A DNA stretch of 64,000 nt from Planctomycetota bacterium (GCA_014381825.1 JACNKX010000083.1:19081-83080), one strand, 5' to 3'. Positions 45,869 through 56,091 are shown, counted from the first letter of the stretch. Notes: generated by a model not told the origin, from the sequence alone. Program-made: numbers and translations.

Positions 45869-47683
45869 TTACGCCCGTTTCCGAGATTCGCGGCGCCGGT
45901 CCGTCTCTGAGAGAATCGATTTGCGGAGACGAATCTCGGAAGGCGTGACTTCAACGAGTTCGTCGTCTTCGATGTACTCGAGAGCGGCTTCCAAGGACAG
46001 TCTCCGCGGTGGCTTCAGTAGAATATTGTCGTCGCTTCCCGAAGCTCGCATGTTCGTGAGTTTCTTCTCTTTCGAAGGGTTCACGGGCATGTCGTTGTCA
46101 CGACTGTTCTCGCCCACGATCATCCCTTCGTAAACGACATCGCCAGGCGAGACGAACAAGTCGGCACGCTGCTGTAAGCCATCCAAGGCGAAACCGACTG
46201 CTTTGCCATGAACCATCGAAACGAGCACGCCGTTTGGTCGGTGAGGAATCTCGCCCTCGATCGGGCGATACTCTGCAAAGCGGTGATGAATGACCGCGGT
46301 TCCTTGCGTTGCGTTCAGCAGCCGCGTTCGTAATCCGATCAGCCCCCTCGCGGGAATCATGAAGTCGGCGTGCGTGTAGTCGCCGTGCGTTGTCATATGA
46401 TCGAGCATCCCGCGTCGTTCACCGACTAACTCCATCACCGGACCGAATTTGTCAGTGGGAACTTCGATGACTAGCGACTCGAACGGCTCCTCTTTAACCC
46501 CCTTGTTGTCGCGAGTAATGACGTGCGGCTTGCCGACCGAGAGCTCATACCCTTCACGACGCATTGTCTCGATTAATACAGACAAGTGCAGTACGCCGCG
46601 CCCAGCCACTGCCAATGCATCCGTGCCGTCAATTGGCCGTACCCGCAGAGCAACATTTCGCTCCAACTCTTTCTTGAGACGTACCTTTAGCTGTCGAGTT
46701 GTCACGTACTTCCCGTCCCGACCAACGAGCGGCGAAGTGTTTATCGAAAACACCATCTCCAGCGTGGGTTTGTCGACCTGCAGTCTTGGCATCGCGACCG
46801 GGTGCGTCGCCGCACAGATTGTGTCGCCTATCTCGACACCTTCCAGCCCAAGAATCGCAACCACATCGCCGGCCGATGCGGATTCGACCTCGACACGACC
46901 AAGTTTGTCGAACACGCGCAAGCCACCGACCTTGGTGTTTACGATCTTGTCGTCTGCCTGCATCAACGCGACACTTTGCCCTTGCTTGATGCTTCCCGCT
47001 TTGATGCGACCGACGGCTATTCGACCGACGAACTCAGACCAATCCAACGTCGTCACTAGCATCTGCAATGGTGAATCGGGATCGACTTGAGGACCGGGGA
47101 CCTGTTCCAACACCATATCAAGCAGTGGTGCCATCGAGTCGGTTGGTACATCTGGATCTATGGTGGCGTAGCCGTCCTTGCCACTGGCGAACAAGTGTGG
47201 AAAGTCGTCAAGATGATCGTGGGCGCCTAGATCCATCAGAAGTTCGAAGGCTTTGTCGAGCACTGCCACCGCCCGCGCATCGCCTCGGTCGATCTTGTTG
47301 ACGACAACAATCGGTTTCAAACCGAACTCAAGTGCCTTGGCTAATACAAAGCGTGTCTGTGGGAGCGGCCCTTCTGCTGCATCAACGAGCAGAATTGCTC
47401 CATCGGCCATCCGGATCACGCGTTCAACTTCTCCGCCAAAGTCAGCATGTCCTGGCGTATCAATAATGTTGATCTTTACGCCCTTGTACGCGATCGCAAT
47501 ATTCTTGGCGAGAATAGTGATGCCCCGTTCTCGCTCCAAGTCATTGGAATCAAGGATACAATCGCCTTGCAGTTGGTTGTCTCGAAACTGGCCGCTCTGG
47601 CGAAGCAGCGCATCGACGAGGGTCGTCTTGCCGTGATCGACGTGGGCGATGATGACGATGTTGCGTATGTCTTCGCGGCGCAT
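45869..47683 (-). CDS. typA: GTP-binding protein TypA/BipA
   Basis: Translational GTPase related to EF-G and LepA. It shows 'IIAHVDHGKTTLVDALLRQ' (G1), 'DLERERGITILAKN' (G2), 'IIDTPGHADFGGEVER' (G3) and 'VVVNKIDRGDAR' (G4). The C-terminal TypA domain includes 'ETMRREGYELSVGKPHVI' and 'SPGDVVYEGMIVGENSRDND'. The length (604) is normal. It binds the 70S ribosome and assists 50S assembly under stress. It is flanked by two PQQ-propeller genes. Confidence 0.96.
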   Translation of the reverse strand: MRREDIRNIVIIAHVDHGKTTLVDALLRQSGQFRDNQLQGDCILDSNDLERERGITILAKNIAIAYKGVKINIIDTPGHADFGGEVERVIRMADGAILLVDAAEGPLPQTRFVLAKALEFGLKPIVVVNKIDRGDARAVAVLDKAFELLMDLGAHDHLDDFPHLFASGKDGYATIDPDVPTDSMAPLLDMVLEQVPGPQVDPDSPLQMLVTTLDWSEFVGRIAVGRIKAGSIKQGQSVALMQADDKIVNTKVGGLRVFDKLGRVEVESASAGDVVAILGLEGVEIGDTICAATHPVAMPRLQVDKPTLEMVFSINTSPLVGRDGKYVTTRQLKVRLKKELERNVALRVRPIDGTDALAVAGRGVLHLSVLIETMRREGYELSVGKPHVITRDNKGVKEEPFESLVIEVPTDKFGPVMELVGERRGMLDHMTTHGDYTHADFMIPARGLIGLRTRLLNATQGTAVIHHRFAEYRPIEGEIPHRPNGVLVSMVHGKAVGFALDGLQQRADLFVSPGDVVYEGMIVGENSRDNDMPVNPSKEKKLTNMRASGSDDNILLKPPRRLSLEAALEYIEDDELVEVTPSEIRLRKSILSETDRRRESRKRA

Positions 47684-47743
47684 GGGTGAACAGCCGAGGG
47701 TGTTTCGAAGTGTAAAAGCCCATCATCTTAGCAAACCGCAGGT

Positions 47744-48355
47744 CTAACTCGGAAGGCCACGCGATTTGGCTCCGCGAAGCGCAGACGGCTGGGCTAGCAA
47801 CTTGAGGAATCGGCTGGCTTGCCGCGGATGCTTGAATTCTCTTGGCAAAAGGTGATTGAATTCCGTACGCCGGAGCTGTTTCGGAATGTCTTGCCGTCTA
47901 TGCGGGTAGCTGGTTGCGACCCACAAGAGAATTGATTCCCGAGAAAACAGGGCTCGAGCAAGCGACTCTCGATTGTCGCCGTAGAGACGCTCTCGCATTA
48001 ATGACCTCCGGAGCGTGCGTTTTACGGCTTGCCAGGCGACTACTGGGAACGAGTAGTTGAGCCAGATCGCGGTCGTGGCGCGGGGCCACAAGATGGGCTG
48101 CAAATTGAAGTAACAACCGTCTACGATCCACCGATCTGTAGCTGCGACGTTTGCGACCTCCGCAGCCAGTTCATCGTGTGGTCGGGCCGTCCAGTTCGGG
48201 CCCCAGTGCAACGAATCCAACTCGATGTGGGGCGCGCCAATGACCGTGGACAACTCGCTCGCGAAGGTCGTCTTGCCAGCGCAACTGCTGCCCAACACCA
48301 GTACGCGCGATAAGTCGATTGCGTTTGAAGATTCTTCCTTACCGCTGTTAGTCAT
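47744..48355 (-). CDS. FlaR-like P-loop kinase (adenylate kinase-like, 'topology modulation' family)
   Basis: The 203-residue protein has a Walker A 'LVLGSSCAGKTTFASEL', then 'IELDSLHWGPNWTARP', 'DRWIVDGCYFN' and 'GDNRESLARAL'. This set matches the adenylate-kinase-like family often annotated as FlaR or DNA topology modulation protein. The true substrate is unknown. The ATG at 48355 follows the stop of the PQQ-propeller gene by nine bases, so the two are probably co-transcribed. An alternative TTG lies three bases upstream. Confidence 0.75.
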   Translation of the reverse strand: MTNSGKEESSNAIDLSRVLVLGSSCAGKTTFASELSTVIGAPHIELDSLHWGPNWTARPHDELAAEVANVAATDRWIVDGCYFNLQPILWPRATTAIWLNYSFPVVAWQAVKRTLRRSLMRERLYGDNRESLARALFSRESILLWVATSYPHRRQDIPKQLRRTEFNHLLPREFKHPRQASRFLKLLAQPSALRGAKSRGLPS

Positions 48356-48364
48356 CAATCGCAG

Positions 48365-49648
48365 CTACTTACCAATCGCGTATAACGCGTCGAAGGTTCG
48401 CAAATAAATTCGCCCATCAGATACCGCAGGCGATGCGGAAATTGCCTCACCCAAATCGTTCTGTGCAAGAATCTCAAATTCTCGCCCGGCCTTTACGACC
48501 GTTACGATACCATTGCGAGCGGTCGTGTAGACCTTGCCATCGGCATACAGTGGCGAAGCTCGATGCCGATCGACAGTCGTCCGCTCTTCGTAGAATTTGT
48601 TGCCCGTCTTCGCATCGACGCAAACAAGGTTGCCATTCTCGCGACAGAGATAGACGAGGCCGTCGTGATAGAGCGGCGACGGTACATCCGGAGTGCCGGC
48701 GGCTCGTCGCCAATGCAACGCGCGATCGTCATCCGACACGTCGCCCCGAGCATCCGGGCGCAGGCTTAAGACGGCTTCCCCTTTGGCCGAAGGAACAACG
48801 ATCATTCCTGGAACTGCCAACGGCGACGCAACAAACCGAAGTGTCGGGTGGTAAGTTGCGCCATGAGGATTTAAACAGCAACGCCACAATTCGCCGCCGT
48901 CGTTCAAGCTGTGAGCCATCACGTAATCACCGCCATGCGTAATCAGGAACTCTCGTTCCTCATCACGATAGAGCATCGGTGAAGCGTAGGAATGTTCGTT
49001 CTCCTGAGCGGCACCGGTGATGCGAGGCTGTTTCCATATTTCTTTTGCCGAACCGGCATCGAGACATACGACCATCGCTTCGCGAGTGTCCGGATTCCCT
49101 TCACCATGAATAAACTGAAAGTACAATCGCCCGTCGTCGAGAACTGGGGTACTCGTCATGCCGAACGCAATATTGAATGGACCGTAACGATCTTGCAAAT
49201 TGAAGTGATAGACTTCGTCGCCATCCAGCGTGAAGCAACCGAAGGAACCGTTTGCCATGACCGTCCAAACGTGCTTGCCATCGGTACAGGCAGAAGGCGA
49301 AGCCGAATTGCCCTCATCTCCGCGAACGTCCTTGTTCCCGCTCGCAATCGTCTTACGCCATAGTTCCTTGCCCGCCGTGCTCACACAAAGGATCAGCAAG
49401 TCGCTGCCAGAAACGCTCGTCACAAAGATCCGGTCACCCGCAATCACCGGCGTCGATCCACCAGCGCCCGGCATCGTAAAACGCCAAGCGACGTTATCGG
49501 TCTTGCTCCACTTTGTCGGCAAGTTCGTCTCGTGGCTCACGCCATCCAGTTTCGCACCGCGCCACTGCGGCCAATCTGCGTGACAAAGAGTTGCCATCAA
49601 ACATTGCGACAGAAATAGGGCGGCAGCCGACGTACGATTCTTCATCAA
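48365..49648 (-). CDS. Exported PQQ-type beta-propeller protein
   Basis: The signal peptide ends near 'LMATLCHA' and the mature N-terminus 'DWPQWRGAKLDGVSHE' is the typical planctomycete propeller start. Blades contain 'LWRKTIASG', 'VVCLDAGSAKEIWKQ' and 'LVCVDAKTGNKFYEE'. As with the paralogue at 44426-45751, catalytic residues of PQQ dehydrogenases are not recognised. Translation starts at one of two adjacent ATGs (49648 or 49645) after AAAGAG. The FlaR-like kinase gene follows directly. Confidence 0.82.
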   Translation of the reverse strand: MMKNRTSAAALFLSQCLMATLCHADWPQWRGAKLDGVSHETNLPTKWSKTDNVAWRFTMPGAGGSTPVIAGDRIFVTSVSGSDLLILCVSTAGKELWRKTIASGNKDVRGDEGNSASPSACTDGKHVWTVMANGSFGCFTLDGDEVYHFNLQDRYGPFNIAFGMTSTPVLDDGRLYFQFIHGEGNPDTREAMVVCLDAGSAKEIWKQPRITGAAQENEHSYASPMLYRDEEREFLITHGGDYVMAHSLNDGGELWRCCLNPHGATYHPTLRFVASPLAVPGMIVVPSAKGEAVLSLRPDARGDVSDDDRALHWRRAAGTPDVPSPLYHDGLVYLCRENGNLVCVDAKTGNKFYEERTTVDRHRASPLYADGKVYTTARNGIVTVVKAGREFEILAQNDLGEAISASPAVSDGRIYLRTFDALYAIGK

Positions 49649-49802
49649 ATCATCTCTTTAAGTTAGTGAGTTTAGGGCGACGCGTAGTGTCACCAAACTA
49701 GCACGCAGGGTCAAGCGCTCGATGGCAACGCCCCCTCCACGAATGGCGGAGAGGTCCGACCGCAGCTAGAATCGAGAAAGGTCGAATCCTTGGCGGAACT
49801 CC

Positions 49803-51491
49803 ATGAAAATCACATCAATCCCACAAATCTATCGCAACGTGCGGCGCTGGACTGAGATCATCTCTGTCCTGAGCAAGTACGGTTTGGCGGATTGGATCAG
49901 TGGGTTCAAGCTGGAATTCGTCAAGGATGCCTTGAAAGCTCGCGATGGAGAGGCGATCGCTCGGCACACCCGGGAAGCACGGATTCGACTCGCGTTGACG
50001 GAACTAGGCCCCACGTTCATTAAACTGGGGCAATTGCTTAGTACACGTCCTGATGTCGTTGGAGTTCAACTCGCAGATGAACTTGCCAAGCTCCAATCGA
50101 ATGTTCCCGCCGATCCTGCGAATAAGATTCGCGATTTGGTTGCGGAAGAACTCGGCCAACCGGTCGAAGAACTCTTCGCGCGGTTTGACGACGAGTCGAT
50201 TGCGTCTGCATCTATCGGACAGGTGCATGCCGCGCGACTCGCCTCGGGCGAAGATGTCGTCGTCAAAGTTCAACATCTTGGGATCGAGAGCATCGTTCGG
50301 GAAGATCTTGATGTCCTCGGAGGTTTGGCCCAACTCGCCGAGATGATCCCCGAGTTTGCTCCCTATCGTCCCGTCGCGACAGTAGCCGAAATGGCTCGTA
50401 CACTTCGTCGCGAATTGGACTTTGGCCGCGAGGAAAGAAACCTCTTGCAGTTCGAAGTTCAGTTCGGCGACAACCCGTTTGTCCGGATGCCGAAGCCAGT
50501 CACGGAACTCTGCACCCCACGAGTTCTCACGATGGAGCGGATCGACGGAACTAAACTCGAGAACACCGAGCAACTTATTGCCGCGGGAATCGATCTGGTC
50601 GAGGTCGCTCGGCGTGGAGCCGAGTTGTACTTGGACATGATTTTCACTCACGGCTTCTATCATGCTGATCCTCACCCAGGCAATATCGTCGTCTTGCCGG
50701 GCAACGTAATCGGATTGCTCGACTTCGGCATGGTCGGTCGATTGGATGAACGCCTACGTGAAGACATCGAAGAGATGCTTCTGGCGATCGTCAATCAAGA
50801 TGTGACCATCCTGGCGTCGTTGATCAAAAGAGTGGGCACGATTCCACCTGGCCTCGATGAAGGTGCTCTCGCGATCGACATCGCTGATTTCGTCGGGCAT
50901 TACGCCACGCAATCGCTCGACCAGTTTGATCTCGGAGGCGCGTTGACGGAGATGACACAGATCATCCACCGACATCGCATTTCGCTGCCACCGCAAGTTG
51001 GCCTGTTAATTAAGACACTCGTGACACTGGAGGGCACGACAAAAATGCTGAGCCCCAAGTTTAGTCTCATGGAAGTCATGCGACCTTTTCAACGAAAGAT
51101 GTTGCTGCGACGCTTGTCGCCTGCGAGACAATTGCGAAAAGCGAGACGAGTTTATTTTGAGCTAGAACAACTCGCCGAAATCGTGCCTAAACGTCTGGGA
51201 GAAATCCTCGAACAGATTCAAGCGGGCAAGTTCGACGTACATCTCGATCATCGAGGACTCGGACCATCGGTGAACCGACTCGTCCTCGCGATGATGGCCA
51301 GCTCGTTGTTTTTGGGCTCGTCGGTCATGCTCAGCCAACAAGTCCCGCCTCTGATCTTCCCGGAAAACATGTTCTTCGGTCTCGAGAAGCTTTCGATCTT
51401 GGGACTGGGTGGCTGCACGATCAGCATTCTTGTGGGGCTGAGGCTGCTGAGGGCGATTGGGAAATCAGGACATTTGGACCGGCGAGACTAG
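49803..51491 (+). CDS. UbiB/AarF/ABC1-family atypical kinase
   Basis: The protein has the family signatures: the KxGQ motif 'FIKLGQLLSTRPDVV', the A-rich loop 'ASIGQVHAA', the catalytic Lys in 'VVVKVQ', 'HADPHPGNIVVL' and 'LLDFGMVGRLDE'. The C-terminus has two hydrophobic segments ('LVLAMMASSLFLGSSVML' and 'LGLGGCTISILVGLRLL') as in membrane-associated UbiB. Family members support isoprenoid quinone synthesis by ATPase activity on membrane lipids. GGCGGAAC lies upstream of the ATG. The 3' end overlaps the convergent coiled-coil gene by 71 bases. A quinone role is inferred from family only. Confidence 0.9.
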   Translation: MKITSIPQIYRNVRRWTEIISVLSKYGLADWISGFKLEFVKDALKARDGEAIARHTREARIRLALTELGPTFIKLGQLLSTRPDVVGVQLADELAKLQSNVPADPANKIRDLVAEELGQPVEELFARFDDESIASASIGQVHAARLASGEDVVVKVQHLGIESIVREDLDVLGGLAQLAEMIPEFAPYRPVATVAEMARTLRRELDFGREERNLLQFEVQFGDNPFVRMPKPVTELCTPRVLTMERIDGTKLENTEQLIAAGIDLVEVARRGAELYLDMIFTHGFYHADPHPGNIVVLPGNVIGLLDFGMVGRLDERLREDIEEMLLAIVNQDVTILASLIKRVGTIPPGLDEGALAIDIADFVGHYATQSLDQFDLGGALTEMTQIIHRHRISLPPQVGLLIKTLVTLEGTTKMLSPKFSLMEVMRPFQRKMLLRRLSPARQLRKARRVYFELEQLAEIVPKRLGEILEQIQAGKFDVHLDHRGLGPSVNRLVLAMMASSLFLGSSVMLSQQVPPLIFPENMFFGLEKLSILGLGGCTISILVGLRLLRAIGKSGHLDRRD

Positions 51492-51756
51492 ATGGCCCAT
51501 CGATCTCATCTTCCGCGCGGCGTTGTTCTTCGCGAGACGCGAGGCATTTGTCGAGCAATGCTTCGACGCGAGCGTTCAACGAGGCGAGGTCATTCAACAA
51601 AACCTCTTGCCGATCGTCGATCTCGTCAATCAAGGTCCGTTGGGCTTCGGGCGAACTCATACGCAGTGGCTTGCTGGTTCTTCGCGGGCGGCGGGGACGG
51701 GCGACCTTACGTCGTGCGGTCGAGCGCTTTTGGAGTGGATGTGTTGCAGTTGGCAT
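51421..51756 (-). CDS. Small coiled-coil hypothetical protein
   Basis: The 111-residue protein has a basic N-terminus ('KRSTARRKVARPRRPRRTSK') and a heptad-rich helix ('TLIDEIDDRQEVLLNDLASL', 'NARVEALLDKCLASREE'). The heptads look like real coding sequence. Its last 71 bases overlap the end of the convergent UbiB-family gene, which is unusual but possible. The basic head may bind nucleic acid. No family is recognised, and I rate it likely but not certain. Confidence 0.5.
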   Translation of the reverse strand: MPTATHPLQKRSTARRKVARPRRPRRTSKPLRMSSPEAQRTLIDEIDDRQEVLLNDLASLNARVEALLDKCLASREEQRRAEDEIDGPSSLAGPNVLISQSPSAASAPQEC

Positions 51757-51995
51757 CGGTTATTCCAGCGGTAGGCTTTGCATCGGATCGCGAAGGTCCG
51801 ATTATAGGACTTGGAGAAAGTGATTGCATCTATCGAACGATCGGGTTACAAAAATGGGGCAATTTCTGGCGCAAGTCCGCTATCGCCCTTATTTCGCCTC
51901 TCGGCGAGGAGGCGCATGCTTAGATTAGTCAGCCCGGTCTCGCTGATTTGCCGCTGGCCGCTAGAATCGGGAGGACTTTCTCCTAATCGCGTCGG

Positions 51996-52535
51996 ATGAA
52001 ACGAGGTATTACGGTGCTCTTTTTAGCCCAGACCGCTAGCAATGACTTTCATGGTTTCCTCCCGACGCGCGGATCGGTGATGCTTGACTTCGTGTTCGTG
52101 GCACTATTCGCTGTCATTCCAGTGCTGGCGTCAAGCATTTGGCTCGTCAAGTTTCGCAAACCCGCTGAGTTGCATAAGTGCGAATGGCACAAGTGGATAC
52201 AGCTTGCTCTGGGCGCGATTCTGCTGGTCGCAGTCACCGCCTTCGAAGTCGACATGCGTTTCATTACCAAGGACTGGCGTTCGCTAGCCGAGGCATCCCC
52301 GTTTTACGCCTCAAAGATCGTTGACTACAGCCTTTGGATTCACCTTTGTTTCGCCATACCAACGCCACTGCTTTGGATCTTTGTAATCGTTCGCGCTCTG
52401 CAGAAGTTTCCCAAACCGGTTGCCCCATGTGAATACAGCTCGCGGCACATGATGTGGGGGCGTATTGCCGCAACCGCGATGTTCATGACCGCGGTTACCG
52501 GCTGGGTGTTTTATTGGCTGGCATTTGTTGCGTAA
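51996..52535 (+). CDS. DUF420 family membrane protein
   Basis: The 179-residue protein begins with a conserved region 'FHGFLPTRGSVMLDFVFVAL', then 'WIQLALGAILLVAVTAFEVD' and later 'YSLWIHLCFAIPTPLLWIFV'. These fit DUF420, integral membrane proteins with about four helices and conserved His residues that are often found near respiratory genes. No cytochrome oxidase genes are nearby. The ATG at 51996 is kept because the conserved region starts soon after. A role in haem-copper oxidase assembly is suggested only by the family's usual neighbours elsewhere. Confidence 0.7.
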   Translation: MKRGITVLFLAQTASNDFHGFLPTRGSVMLDFVFVALFAVIPVLASSIWLVKFRKPAELHKCEWHKWIQLALGAILLVAVTAFEVDMRFITKDWRSLAEASPFYASKIVDYSLWIHLCFAIPTPLLWIFVIVRALQKFPKPVAPCEYSSRHMMWGRIAATAMFMTAVTGWVFYWLAFVA

Positions 52536-52558
52536 TTCCCGCCTCAGACGAGGAAGTG

Positions 52559-54184
52559 TTACTCGGCGTTACGCGAGAATGCGACGATACAAGTATCGTC
52601 TTCTTGCATCATTCCCTTGGTAAACTCGCTTACCTCGCGAAGCAAACTTCCCGTGACATCGCGCGCGTCCCTTGCGTTCGCGATCACTTGACGTATTCGT
52701 TCGATGCCAAACTGTGGGCCAGATGGGCTTGGGCACTCGCTGATGCCGTCGGTGTACATGACAACGATATCACCTGGTTCTAGTGCAACCGTCGTCTGCT
52801 GATACGAGACTTCCGATTCAATCCCCAGCGGCATGCTGGCCGCGTCCGCTCCGATTTCATCCACTTCTCCCGTCTTCGCACGACGAATCAACGGTGGCAT
52901 ATGTCCTGCATTAACCACCGTTAGCTCGTGTCGCACAGGATCGAGTACGCAGAGCGCAAACGTAATGAAGAAGCTGAAGGTTTGTTTAGTCAGTTGTTGA
53001 TTGAGTGATTGAACCGCGTCGCTCGGAATGATGTCCGTCACGAGGCAGTAACGGGTCTCGCTACACAGACGGGCCATCAGCAGTGCGGCGGGGACACCGT
53101 GTCCAGCTACATCTCCAACGGCGATAGCAAGTTGTCCATCCGGCAAGTCGGTGTAACCGAAGTAATCGCCTCCTACGGCATCAGCCGGTTTGTAGTAATC
53201 GGAGATTAAGTAGCCTTCGATGTTAGGGTGGTCTGCGGGCAGGAAGTGTTGTTGCACTTGCCGAGCCGTCTCCATATCGCGTTCGCGTCGATCGAATTGC
53301 AGCTGCGTTTCGTGCAGTCTCGCGTGATCTACGGCTTGGCCAACCAAATTTGCGATGTTGACGAGGATTTCGAGATCATCCGACGTGAACTGATGCGCAG
53401 GGTCCTGTGCATCGAGATGAATCATTCCGAACGCTTCGTCCGCAGAACCGACAAGTGGGGCGCACAGCACCGATCGCATTTTCAATTCAAGTACCGACTC
53501 GCTGGCTTGAAATCGTTCGTCCTCGCCCGCATCCGTACTTAATACCGCCTTACACTGAGTCATCACCTTATTCGTGATCGTTCGACTGATCGGGGGCGGT
53601 GCGTCTGCGTTGCCGGTACTATTCTTGACCGCATAAGGAAGCGGTTCCTCGCCAACTCGCTCGGCCACCATGATACAGCCGCGACTTGCTTCAGGAAGGA
53701 TCTGGAAGATGTTCTCCAAGACATTTGGCAAGATCAGCTTCAGGTCCAGCGACACGCCCAAGGAACGGGTAATGTCGAGTAACGCTCGCCACTTCGGTGC
53801 CGTCTGGCTGTCGTCCGCCAGCCCCGCGTCGCCGAGTACGTCAACCGACGTGATGATCGTGGAAGGACGGTCCGTCTTTCCATTGCTGTCGTCCGCATCG
53901 GTAAGAAAAACAATTCGCACCTGACTGATTTGCACTTCGTCCTGATCGTGCAAGCGTTGGGAGGAACGAATCACTTCACCGTTCACGCGCGTACCGTGCT
54001 GGCTGCCAACGTCGTCAACCAGAAAATGGTCGCCTTCTTTGACGAACCGTGCGTGTCGGCGGGAAACCGTCGAGTCCTTCAGAACGACTTGGCAGTCAGG
54101 ATGGCGCCCCAGCAAGACCTCGCGCACATCAAGCGGATAGGTCTCGCCTGAATTGGCACCCGAGATGATCTTAATACTGGCCAT
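52559..54184 (-). CDS. FHA-GAF-PP2C (SpoIIE-type) serine phosphatase
   Basis: The N-terminal FHA domain has 'LLGRHPDCQVVLKDSTVSRR' and 'DVGSQHGTRVNG', with the Arg, Ser and Asn/His residues that bind phosphothreonine. A GAF domain follows around 'VLCAPLVGSADEAFGMIHLD'. The C-terminal PP2C-like domain shows 'VGGDYFGYTDLPDGQLAIAV', 'GDVAGHGVPAALLMARL' and 'VVMYTDGISE', the acidic residues that bind two metal ions. The protein would dephosphorylate serine or threonine, for example on anti-sigma antagonists, in response to a GAF ligand and a phosphoprotein. The ATG at 54184 fits the FHA start. It follows leuA by 72 bases. Confidence 0.88.
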   Translation of the reverse strand: MASIKIISGANSGETYPLDVREVLLGRHPDCQVVLKDSTVSRRHARFVKEGDHFLVDDVGSQHGTRVNGEVIRSSQRLHDQDEVQISQVRIVFLTDADDSNGKTDRPSTIITSVDVLGDAGLADDSQTAPKWRALLDITRSLGVSLDLKLILPNVLENIFQILPEASRGCIMVAERVGEEPLPYAVKNSTGNADAPPPISRTITNKVMTQCKAVLSTDAGEDERFQASESVLELKMRSVLCAPLVGSADEAFGMIHLDAQDPAHQFTSDDLEILVNIANLVGQAVDHARLHETQLQFDRRERDMETARQVQQHFLPADHPNIEGYLISDYYKPADAVGGDYFGYTDLPDGQLAIAVGDVAGHGVPAALLMARLCSETRYCLVTDIIPSDAVQSLNQQLTKQTFSFFITFALCVLDPVRHELTVVNAGHMPPLIRRAKTGEVDEIGADAASMPLGIESEVSYQQTTVALEPGDIVVMYTDGISECPSPSGPQFGIERIRQVIANARDARDVTGSLLREVSEFTKGMMQEDDTCIVAFSRNAE

Positions 54185-54256
54185 GCCGACGACCGTTGTT
54201 TCAAAAAAGTGACTCGACCGATTCCAACCGAGAAGCTGGCGCTCCACGCCAAATTC

Positions 54257-55792
54257 CTACGACGCAGAAGCGTTTTGTGTCAGCACAATTCGATTCACCG
54301 CATCGAGAATCGCCAACACCGTCGCTTCGACCGTGTCAGTCGAAACTCCGCGTCCTCGGAAGGTTGTTCCATTGTACTCGATTTCGAGCGTAACTTCGCC
54401 TAACGCGTCGTGTCCCAGAGTCGCGCTGCGAACTTGATAGTCCTTACATCGCAGCCTGATTCCGGTGATCTTCTCAGTGGCAAGAAACGCCGCATCGATC
54501 GGCCCGTCGCCATCGGACAACTCTTCGGTGAAGTCTTGGTCGCCGTGCCGCAACGTCAGGCTGACTTTCGGCTTCTGACCAGTTCCCGAGGTCGCCTCGA
54601 ACGATACGACAGACCACTCTTGTTCGGGAGCCGAGTGAATTTGCTTCTCGATCAACGCCGCGATGTCTCCGTCGTAGATATCCTTCTTCTTATCTGCGAG
54701 GTCTTTGAACTCCTCGAAGACGGCCTGTAACTGCTCCCCGGTCAGGCGGTATCCCAGGGTGTTCGCGCGATCCGCTAATGCCGCGCGACCGCTGTGCTTT
54801 CCAAGAACCAAATCGGTCTTCGTAAAACCAACATCCTCCGGACGCATAATCTCATAAGTGGTCGGCTCCTTTAGCATGCCGTCCTGATGAATGCCGGCCT
54901 CGTGCGCAAACGCATTCCGTCCGACGATCGCTTTGTTGCGTTGGACCTGAATTCCTGTAACCGACGACACCAATCGACTCGCCGGAACCAAACGCTGCGT
55001 GTTAATTCTCGTTTCGCAACCGTAGTAGTCGTCGCGAGTCCGCATCGCCATTACGACTTCCTCGAGCGAACAGTTACCTGCTCGTTCCCCGATGCCATTG
55101 ATCGTGCATTCAATCTGGCCCGCACCATGGGAGACAGCTGCCAGGCTGTTCGCGACGGCCAAACCAAGATCGTTGTGACAGTGGATACTTATTACCGCCT
55201 TGTCGATGTTTGGCACACGATCGCAGAGCATCTTGATCGTTTCACCCATCTGGCCAGGCGTCGCGTATCCAACGGTATCCGGGATGTTAACCGTGGTTGC
55301 TCCAGCATCGATCGCAGCTTCGACAACCCGGCACAAAAAATCTTTCTCCGTGCGAGCAGCGTCCTCGGGCGAAAACTCGACGTCGTCACAATAACTTACG
55401 GCTCGCTTCACTCCAGCGACGGCCCGCTTAACGATCTCCTCGGTGGTCATCTTGAGTTTGAATTCACGATGAATCGCGCTTGTCGCTAAGAAGACGTGAA
55501 TACGAGACGACTCGGCGAGCTTCAGCGATTCCCACGCTCGGTCGATGTCGCCTTCGGCGCAGCGAGCCAAGCCGCAGATTGTCGAGCCGCGGACTGAACG
55601 AGAGATTTCCTGAACGGCCGCAAAGTCACCTGGTGAAGCGATCGGAAAGCCAGCTTCGATCACATCCACGCCCAGATCGACCAAGGCCTGGGCGATCTCC
55701 ATCTTTTCATTCAGATTCATACTCGCGCCTGGCGACTGTTCGCCATCGCGCAATGTGGTGTCAAAAATAACGATTCGTCGATTCTCGGTCAT
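54257..55792 (-). CDS. leuA: 2-isopropylmalate synthase
   Basis: The first committed enzyme of leucine biosynthesis, condensing acetyl-CoA with 2-ketoisovalerate. The N-terminal TIM barrel has '[16 protein letters not shown]' and the metal-binding '[20 protein letters not shown]'. '[20 protein letters not shown]' marks the second LeuA signature. The C-terminal LeuA dimer domain is the leucine feedback-inhibition region ('[17 protein letters not shown]'). The length (511) is normal. The gene is preceded by a complete attenuation leader (promoter 56170-56198, leader peptide 56032-56091, terminator 55967-55997), so transcription should drop when leucyl-tRNA is plentiful. The other leu genes are not nearby. 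Confidence 0.95.
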   Translation of the reverse strand: MTENRRIVIFDTTLRDGEQSPGASMNLNEKMEIAQALVDLGVDVIEAGFPIASPGDFAAVQEISRSVRGSTICGLARCAEGDIDRAWESLKLAESSRIHVFLATSAIHREFKLKMTTEEIVKRAVAGVKRAVSYCDDVEFSPEDAARTEKDFLCRVVEAAIDAGATTVNIPDTVGYATPGQMGETIKMLCDRVPNIDKAVISIHCHNDLGLAVANSLAAVSHGAGQIECTINGIGERAGNCSLEEVVMAMRTRDDYYGCETRINTQRLVPASRLVSSVTGIQVQRNKAIVGRNAFAHEAGIHQDGMLKEPTTYEIMRPEDVGFTKTDLVLGKHSGRAALADRANTLGYRLTGEQLQAVFEEFKDLADKKKDIYDGDIAALIEKQIHSAPEQEWSVVSFEATSGTGQKPKVSLTLRHGDQDFTEELSDGDGPIDAAFLATEKITGIRLRCKDYQVRSATLGHDALGEVTLEIEYNGTTFRGRGVSTDTVEATVLAILDAVNRIVLTQNASAS

Positions 55793-55966
55793 GGATCTTG
55801 CTTTCTAAGTTTGAGCTACATTCTTACTTCGAATTACTGCGGGCAGGACGCCGGTCCTAGACCGGCGCGGGAAGTAACAACTCAGCCCTCGCGCGGCAAA
55901 TCCTTCGACGTCTTTGCACCAATTGATTCATTCGAGTCAGATCCCAGCGAAAACTTGTATTCCAAT

Positions 55967-55997
55967 AAAAAACCCCAAGGCGAAGAAAGCCTCGGGG
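55967..55997 (-). terminator. Intrinsic terminator (attenuator) of the leuA leader
   Basis: On the minus strand CCCCGAGGC (55997-55989) pairs with GCCTTGGGG (55981-55973), with one G-U pair and a 7-base loop, and TTTTTT (55972-55967) follows. It lies 34 bases after the leader peptide stop and about 175 bases before the leuA start codon. With the leader peptide it forms a classic attenuator. A clear competing antiterminator stem could not be assigned by eye. Confidence 0.85.
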
Positions 55998-56031
55998 TCC
56001 GCTTTGTGTATCTAAAGGTGGCGAGGGTCCC

Positions 56032-56091
56032 CTACGGCCGATGGCAACCGAGTGATAGCAGTAGGAGTAGGGCTAGATTTTTGCTTCTCAT
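56032..56091 (-). CDS. leuL: leuA leader peptide
   Basis: The 19-residue peptide MRSKNLALLLLLSLGCHRP starts at an ATG (56091-56089) with GGAG about seven bases upstream and ends at TAG (56034-56032). It holds seven Leu codons, all CTN and four of them CTA, with five in a row. It lies between a promoter and an intrinsic terminator ahead of leuA. Ribosome stalling at the Leu codons when leucyl-tRNA is scarce would let transcription pass the terminator. The peptide also looks like a lipoprotein signal ('LSLGC'), an alternative that the context makes less likely. The symbol leuL follows the enteric name. Confidence 0.82.
   Translation of the reverse strand: MRSKNLALLLLLSLGCHRP

Noticed and set aside
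56032..56091. Independent small lipoprotein instead of a leader peptide
   Set aside because: The LSLGC lipobox fits, but only three residues follow the Cys, and the position between promoter, terminator and leuA fits attenuation better.
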